Part shown: piece after piece, positions 6,355 to 6,644 of the stretch
How positions within the stretch are numbered: position 1 is the first letter of the stretch
How the letters are laid out: each line of letters opens with the position of its first letter
NCBI GenBank assembly: GCA_025462985.1
Contig: JAOAPP010000029.1
Coordinates: forward strand, 1-6,644
Source of the DNA: Bryobacterales bacterium
Lineage (GTDB): Bacteria; Acidobacteriota; Terriglobia; Bryobacterales; Bryobacteraceae
Reading direction: 5' to 3'
Length of the DNA stretch: 6,644 nucleotides
Translations under genes and position numbers: made by a program
Notes under the pieces: generated by a model
What the model saw: only the letters and a program-made list of their open reading frames with translations
What the model was told of the DNA's origin: nothing
Database searches by the model: none

Positions 6355-6359
6355 ACAAA

Positions 6360-6644
6360 ATGGAATGGACTCGTTCTGAAACATTGGTGCTTGCGCAGCA
6401 GTCGTGCACGTTCTGCTACGGCCTTGGTTTGAGGCCCGGACGTGGAGGGGTGTCGACCCCTTGCAATTGTGTGTTCCGGGCGATTTTTCGGGCTTGCCAC
6501 GCGCGCTTTCGCCAGTGCGCAATGAAGGAAAAGCATATCAGCCGTGTGTCGCTTGAAGCGAATCCCGGACGCCAGCGGAAGTCGGTGTGGGGAATGAAAA
6601 ATGAAGAATACATGGCGGATTTTATTCTGGTCAGCCGACGAACC
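6360..6644 (+). CDS. Cys-rich, putative zinc-binding protein, 5' part only (95 codons)
   Basis: An open frame from the ATG at 6360 to the right edge with no stop; an in-frame TAA at 6351-6353 fixes the upstream limit. Cys16-x2-Cys19-x-Gly-x-Gly reproduces the CxxCxGxG motif of DnaJ-type zinc fingers. It is followed by Cys35-x-Cys37, Cys46 and Cys53 in a basic, aromatic helix-like stretch (VFRAIFRACHARFRQC). Four to six cysteines in this order suggest one zinc site, here a single unit rather than the four repeats of DnaJ. Residues 79-95 (Asn-Glu-Glu-Tyr-Met-Ala-Asp-Phe-Ile-Leu-Val-Ser-Arg-Arg) look like the start of a conserved helical domain. No signal peptide is present, so it is cytoplasmic, and nucleic-acid binding is possible. 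I do not recognise the family with confidence. The ribosome site is poor. Overlapping minus-strand frames here show no recognisable protein. Confidence 0.72.
   Translation, partial: MEWTRSETLVLAQQSCTFCYGLGLRPGRGGVSTPCNCVFRAIFRACHARFRQCAMKEKHISRVSLEANPGRQRKSVWGMKNEEYMADFILVSRRT

Noticed and set aside
6447..6460. GGGGT-GTCG-ACCCC hairpin
   Set aside because: It lies inside the coding frame of the Cys-rich gene between two cysteine motifs and is adequately explained by coding.
6297..6613. Three overlapping minus-strand frames of 65-79 codons at the right edge
   Set aside because: They lie opposite the Cys-rich frame, have no domain pattern, and look like antisense shadows.

Overview
The window looks like chromosomal DNA from a GC-rich Gram-negative bacterium. 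An acidobacterium of the Solibacteres/Bryobacterales type fits best. This rests on gene style: secreted TPR proteins with Ala/Pro/Gln-rich neighbours, a long two-domain SppA, a stand-alone FliA/WhiG-type sigma factor, and frequent TTG/GTG starts. It is an inference, because no rRNA or other phylogenetic marker is present.

Layout, left to right. At 1-1624 a minus-strand pair encodes two exported proteins: a 504-residue TPR protein, then a second signal-peptide protein that runs off the left edge. The two overlap by ATGA. A divergent intergenic region of about 147 bp (1625-1771) leads to a plus-strand thioredoxin gene (trxA), which ends in a strong intrinsic terminator. Next on the plus strand come an atypical LuxR-type response regulator and, 55 bp later, the signal peptide peptidase sppA. 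Convergent with sppA, only 13 bp away, is a minus-strand sigma-28-family gene. Upstream of that gene lies a 248 bp non-coding stretch (5460-5707) with two inverted-repeat structures. Then comes a minus-strand helix-turn-helix regulator gene. It is divergent, across an AT-richer 229 bp spacer (6131-6359) with repeats, from a Cys-rich gene that runs off the right edge. No gap between genes exceeds 300 bp.

How the genes may work together. TrxA (cytoplasmic thiol reduction), SppA (membrane-bound clearance of signal peptides) and the exported TPR proteins are all compatible with protein export and envelope upkeep, but each is also a common housekeeping gene. The regulatory genes are the more distinctive part. 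The LuxR-type regulator has Ser where the phosphorylated Asp should be, so it is probably not controlled by ordinary phosphotransfer. A sigma-28-like promoter pattern precedes it, and a sigma-28-family gene lies in the same window. The right edge carries a regulator/Cys-rich gene pair that shares a repeat-bearing spacer. The Cys-rich protein has a CxxCxGxG motif followed by CxC, and it is the least familiar item here.

Limits: both edge genes are incomplete, and no database comparison was possible. Promoter and operator calls are pattern readings only.
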